64,000 nt of DNA, taken from NCBI GenBank assembly GCA_944392765.1, contig CALXXU010000001.1, positions 39,003 through 103,002 of the forward strand. The letters run 5' to 3'. Of the stretch, positions 62,402 through 64,000 are shown piece by piece; the first letter of the stretch is position 1, and every line of letters begins with the position of its first letter. Below the pieces are notes generated by a model. That model saw only the letters and a list, made by a program, of their open reading frames with translations, ran no database searches and was not told the DNA's origin. The stretch comes from an uncultured Anaerobiospirillum sp. (lineage in GTDB: Bacteria; Pseudomonadota; Gammaproteobacteria; Enterobacterales; Succinivibrionaceae). The translations under genes and the position numbers were made by a program.

Positions 62402-63778
62402 ATGCTAGGCTTGTTAAAAAATAATTCTCCGTCCACGCTCTATAGCCAAACTCGGCTGCAACGCGCACCGCAAATTGCAGTCAAGGCCAACGACTATAGC
62501 GTGCTTGAGCGCCCTTCGCTCTTTCATCAGCGCATCTTAGAGCTTATCTCCAAGGCTCAAGAGCGCATTATGATGACCTTGCTCTATCTGCAAGATGACG
62601 AGGCGGGCCAAGAGATTATGCAAGCTCTCTATGAGGCCCAAGCGCGCAATCCGCAGCTGTACATCCGCATCTACGTCGATTTCCACCGCGCCCAGCGCGG
62701 CCGTATTGGTGAAGCAGGCGGGCGCACTAACGCCCAAATGTACGCCGATTGGGCCAAGGGCAAGGAAGTGGTTCCGGCGATCTACGGCGTGCCGGTCAAG
62801 CGCCGCGAGATCTTTGGCGTGATGCACTTAAAGGGCTTGGTCTTTGATGACACTGTGCTCTACTCGGGCGCAAGCATCAATAACGTGTACTTAAACTACA
62901 ATCGCGCCCGCTATCGCCTCGATCGCTATCACGAGATCCACTCCAAGGAGCTGGCGGACACGATGTGCCGTTACTGCAATGAAGTGTTCCACCAAAACTT
63001 TGCGGTGCAAGACTTCTCACAGGGCCCGGTGAAGTCCGCTAAGGAAATCAAAAACGAGATCAAGACGCTCCAGCGCAATCTCACCCAAAGCCAGTACGAA
63101 TTTAAGGGCACGCGCAAGTTGCGCGACGACGAGGTGGGGATCACCCCATTAGTGGGCCTGGGCAAGAACAATTTGCTCAACCGCTCCCTGATCTGGGCGA
63201 TTGATGCGGCGCGGGAAAATTTGTTCATGTGCACGCCATACTTCAATCCACCCAAGGAAGTACTAGAGCACATTGAGCTGGCCTTAAAGCGCGATATCGC
63301 TATTACCTTAGTGGTGGGCGATAAGGTCGCCAATGACTTCTACATCCCAGAAGATGAGCCGTTTTCCACGATCGGCGCGATCCCGTACGTCTACGAGCAG
63401 AACTTACGTGACTTTGTCGCGCGTTTTCAGGCGCAAATCGACTCCGGTCAGCTCAAGGTGCATCTGTGGCGCAAGGACAATAACACCTACCACTTAAAGG
63501 GCTTCTTTGTTGACCGCACCATAGCGGTGATCACGGGCAACAACTTAAATCCGCGCGCCTGGGGCCTCGATTTAGAAAATGGCATGATCGTCCATGACCC
63601 AAACCATCTGCTCCAAGAGAAGTTCATGCACGAAAAGCAGTACATTCTGCGTGACACCACCCAGGTGTTAAAGCCTGAGGACTTGCAGACGATCGACGAT
63701 TATCCTGAGCACGTACGCAAGATCTTAAAGCAGGTACGCCGACTGCGGGCCCTGGTGATCTTAAAGCGCCTGCTCTAG
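62402..63778 (+). CDS. pssA: CDP-diacylglycerol--serine O-phosphatidyltransferase (PLD superfamily)
   Basis: PssA makes phosphatidylserine, the precursor of phosphatidylethanolamine, at the membrane surface. The 458-aa protein (E. coli 451) has two HKD-type motifs: MHLKGLVFDDTVLYSGASINN (residues about 140-160) and YHLKGFFVDRTIAVITGNNLNPRAW (about 363-387). RIYVDFHRAQRGRIGE is also family text. Start ATG 62402 has CAAGGA about ten bases upstream; a TATGAT lies near 62322 as a possible -10. Confidence 0.95.
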   Translation: MLGLLKNNSPSTLYSQTRLQRAPQIAVKANDYSVLERPSLFHQRILELISKAQERIMMTLLYLQDDEAGQEIMQALYEAQARNPQLYIRIYVDFHRAQRGRIGEAGGRTNAQMYADWAKGKEVVPAIYGVPVKRREIFGVMHLKGLVFDDTVLYSGASINNVYLNYNRARYRLDRYHEIHSKELADTMCRYCNEVFHQNFAVQDFSQGPVKSAKEIKNEIKTLQRNLTQSQYEFKGTRKLRDDEVGITPLVGLGKNNLLNRSLIWAIDAARENLFMCTPYFNPPKEVLEHIELALKRDIAITLVVGDKVANDFYIPEDEPFSTIGAIPYVYEQNLRDFVARFQAQIDSGQLKVHLWRKDNNTYHLKGFFVDRTIAVITGNNLNPRAWGLDLENGMIVHDPNHLLQEKFMHEKQYILRDTTQVLKPEDLQTIDDYPEHVRKILKQVRRLRALVILKRLL

Positions 63779-63793
63779 CAGCGCGCCTTAAAA

Positions 63794-63857
63794 GGCAGCG
63801 CCCTGCGTCGGCAGCGCCCTGCGTCGGCAGCGCCCTGCGTCGGCAGCGCCCTGCTTC
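63794..63857. repeat. 16-bp tandem repeat GGCAGCGCCCTGCGTC, four copies
   Basis: Units at 63794-63809, 63810-63825, 63826-63841 and 63842-63857, the last with one change, directly after pssA. Confidence 0.92.
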
Positions 63858-63884
63858 AACTAAGGCGCACCATGCGCCGCTCAC

Positions 63885-63922
63885 GCCCATGCGCCCCAGG
63901 CTCCATGGGCTTTTTTTTTTTT
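63885..63922 (+). terminator. pssA terminator
   Basis: GCCCATG (63885-63891) pairs with CATGGGC (63904-63910), followed by twelve T residues. Confidence 0.85.
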
Positions 63923-64000
63923 CGACCTGTGCGGTCAGCGACCATACCAGTACGCCCCTTGATATTTGGTTGCTATCGATGGCTATGATTTTAGTCCCGG
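63923..64000. mobile_element. Left terminus of a second element related to the MITE, cut by the window edge
   Basis: CGACCTGTGCGGTC at 63923 differs in one base from the 7768 terminus, and further inward both share GATAT and ATGGCT...ATGATT in the same order. A frame may begin at ATG 63979 (MAMILVP...), which could be the transposase of a full-length insertion sequence. Only 78 bp are in the window. Confidence 0.55.

Overview
The window looks like a chromosomal segment of a gammaproteobacterium of moderately high G+C. Supporting gene neighbourhoods are def-fmt-rsmB-trkA-trkH, a topoisomerase-type zinc-finger gene (yrdD-like) with purE, tsaC, aroE and rsmJ, and single rep, dnaE, pgi, glmU, lgt, rnb, prlC and pssA genes of the enterobacterial type. 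A menaquinone gene (menA) and a long-chain flavodoxin fit an anaerobic or facultative host. A Succinivibrionaceae/Aeromonadales-like gut bacterium is my guess, but nothing in the sequence proves it.

Layout. 1-3522: end of an adaptor gene and an AcrB-type RND pump. 3523-4854: 1.3 kb without a credible gene, holding a promoter-to-terminator small-RNA unit and then a very large, ornate folded RNA candidate. 4855-7727: an orphan 406-aa protein, flavodoxin, and an orphan with a pentapeptide-like tail. 7760-8279: a 173-bp miniature transposable element with perfect 8-bp target duplication, then Arg and Leu tRNA genes with their own promoter and terminator. 8667-17996: tcdA, a giant primase-like protein whose TOPRIM residues are lost, an IstA-like protein without its DDE residues, and rep. 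18446-27375: pgi, an alpha/beta hydrolase with a truncated tandem duplicate, dnaE, argE and a small membrane protein. 27556-32501: a coupled pair of a PPTase and a 1331-aa disordered membrane-anchored protein. 32785-38202: lgt, glmU, an 800-bp highly folded leader, and a GPH sugar transporter fused to a fructose/Ntr-type PTS EIIA domain. 38423-46681: orphan gene, ModA-like protein, rsmJ, aroE, tsaC, purE, yrdD-like gene, phosphoethanolamine transferase. 47169-53954: def-fmt-rsmB-[RRXRR/PLMP protein]-trkA-trkH. 54143-63778: rnb, menA, prlC, a structured leader, an aminopeptidase P, pssA. At the very end a second copy of the miniature element's terminus begins.

Two general traits stand out. First, short tandem arrays, each with its own unit (12 to 41 bp), sit in many intergenic gaps; similar in-frame expansions have produced low-complexity Ala/Pro/Gln/Lys tails or inserts in ordinary housekeeping proteins (RsmB, Lgt, the YrdD-like protein, the primase-like protein, the RRXRR protein). 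Second, several enzyme folds are kept as long intact reading frames although their catalytic residues are gone (IstA-like, primase-like), or are kept as a lone domain (PLMP domain without RuvC/HNH), suggesting recruitment for non-catalytic roles.

The best candidates for something undescribed are the 640-nt ornate RNA (3954-4595), the stand-alone PLMP protein inside the def-fmt-rsmB-trkAH operon, the GPH-EIIA fusion with its long folded leader, and the adjacent pair of catalytically dead primase-like and IstA-like proteins.
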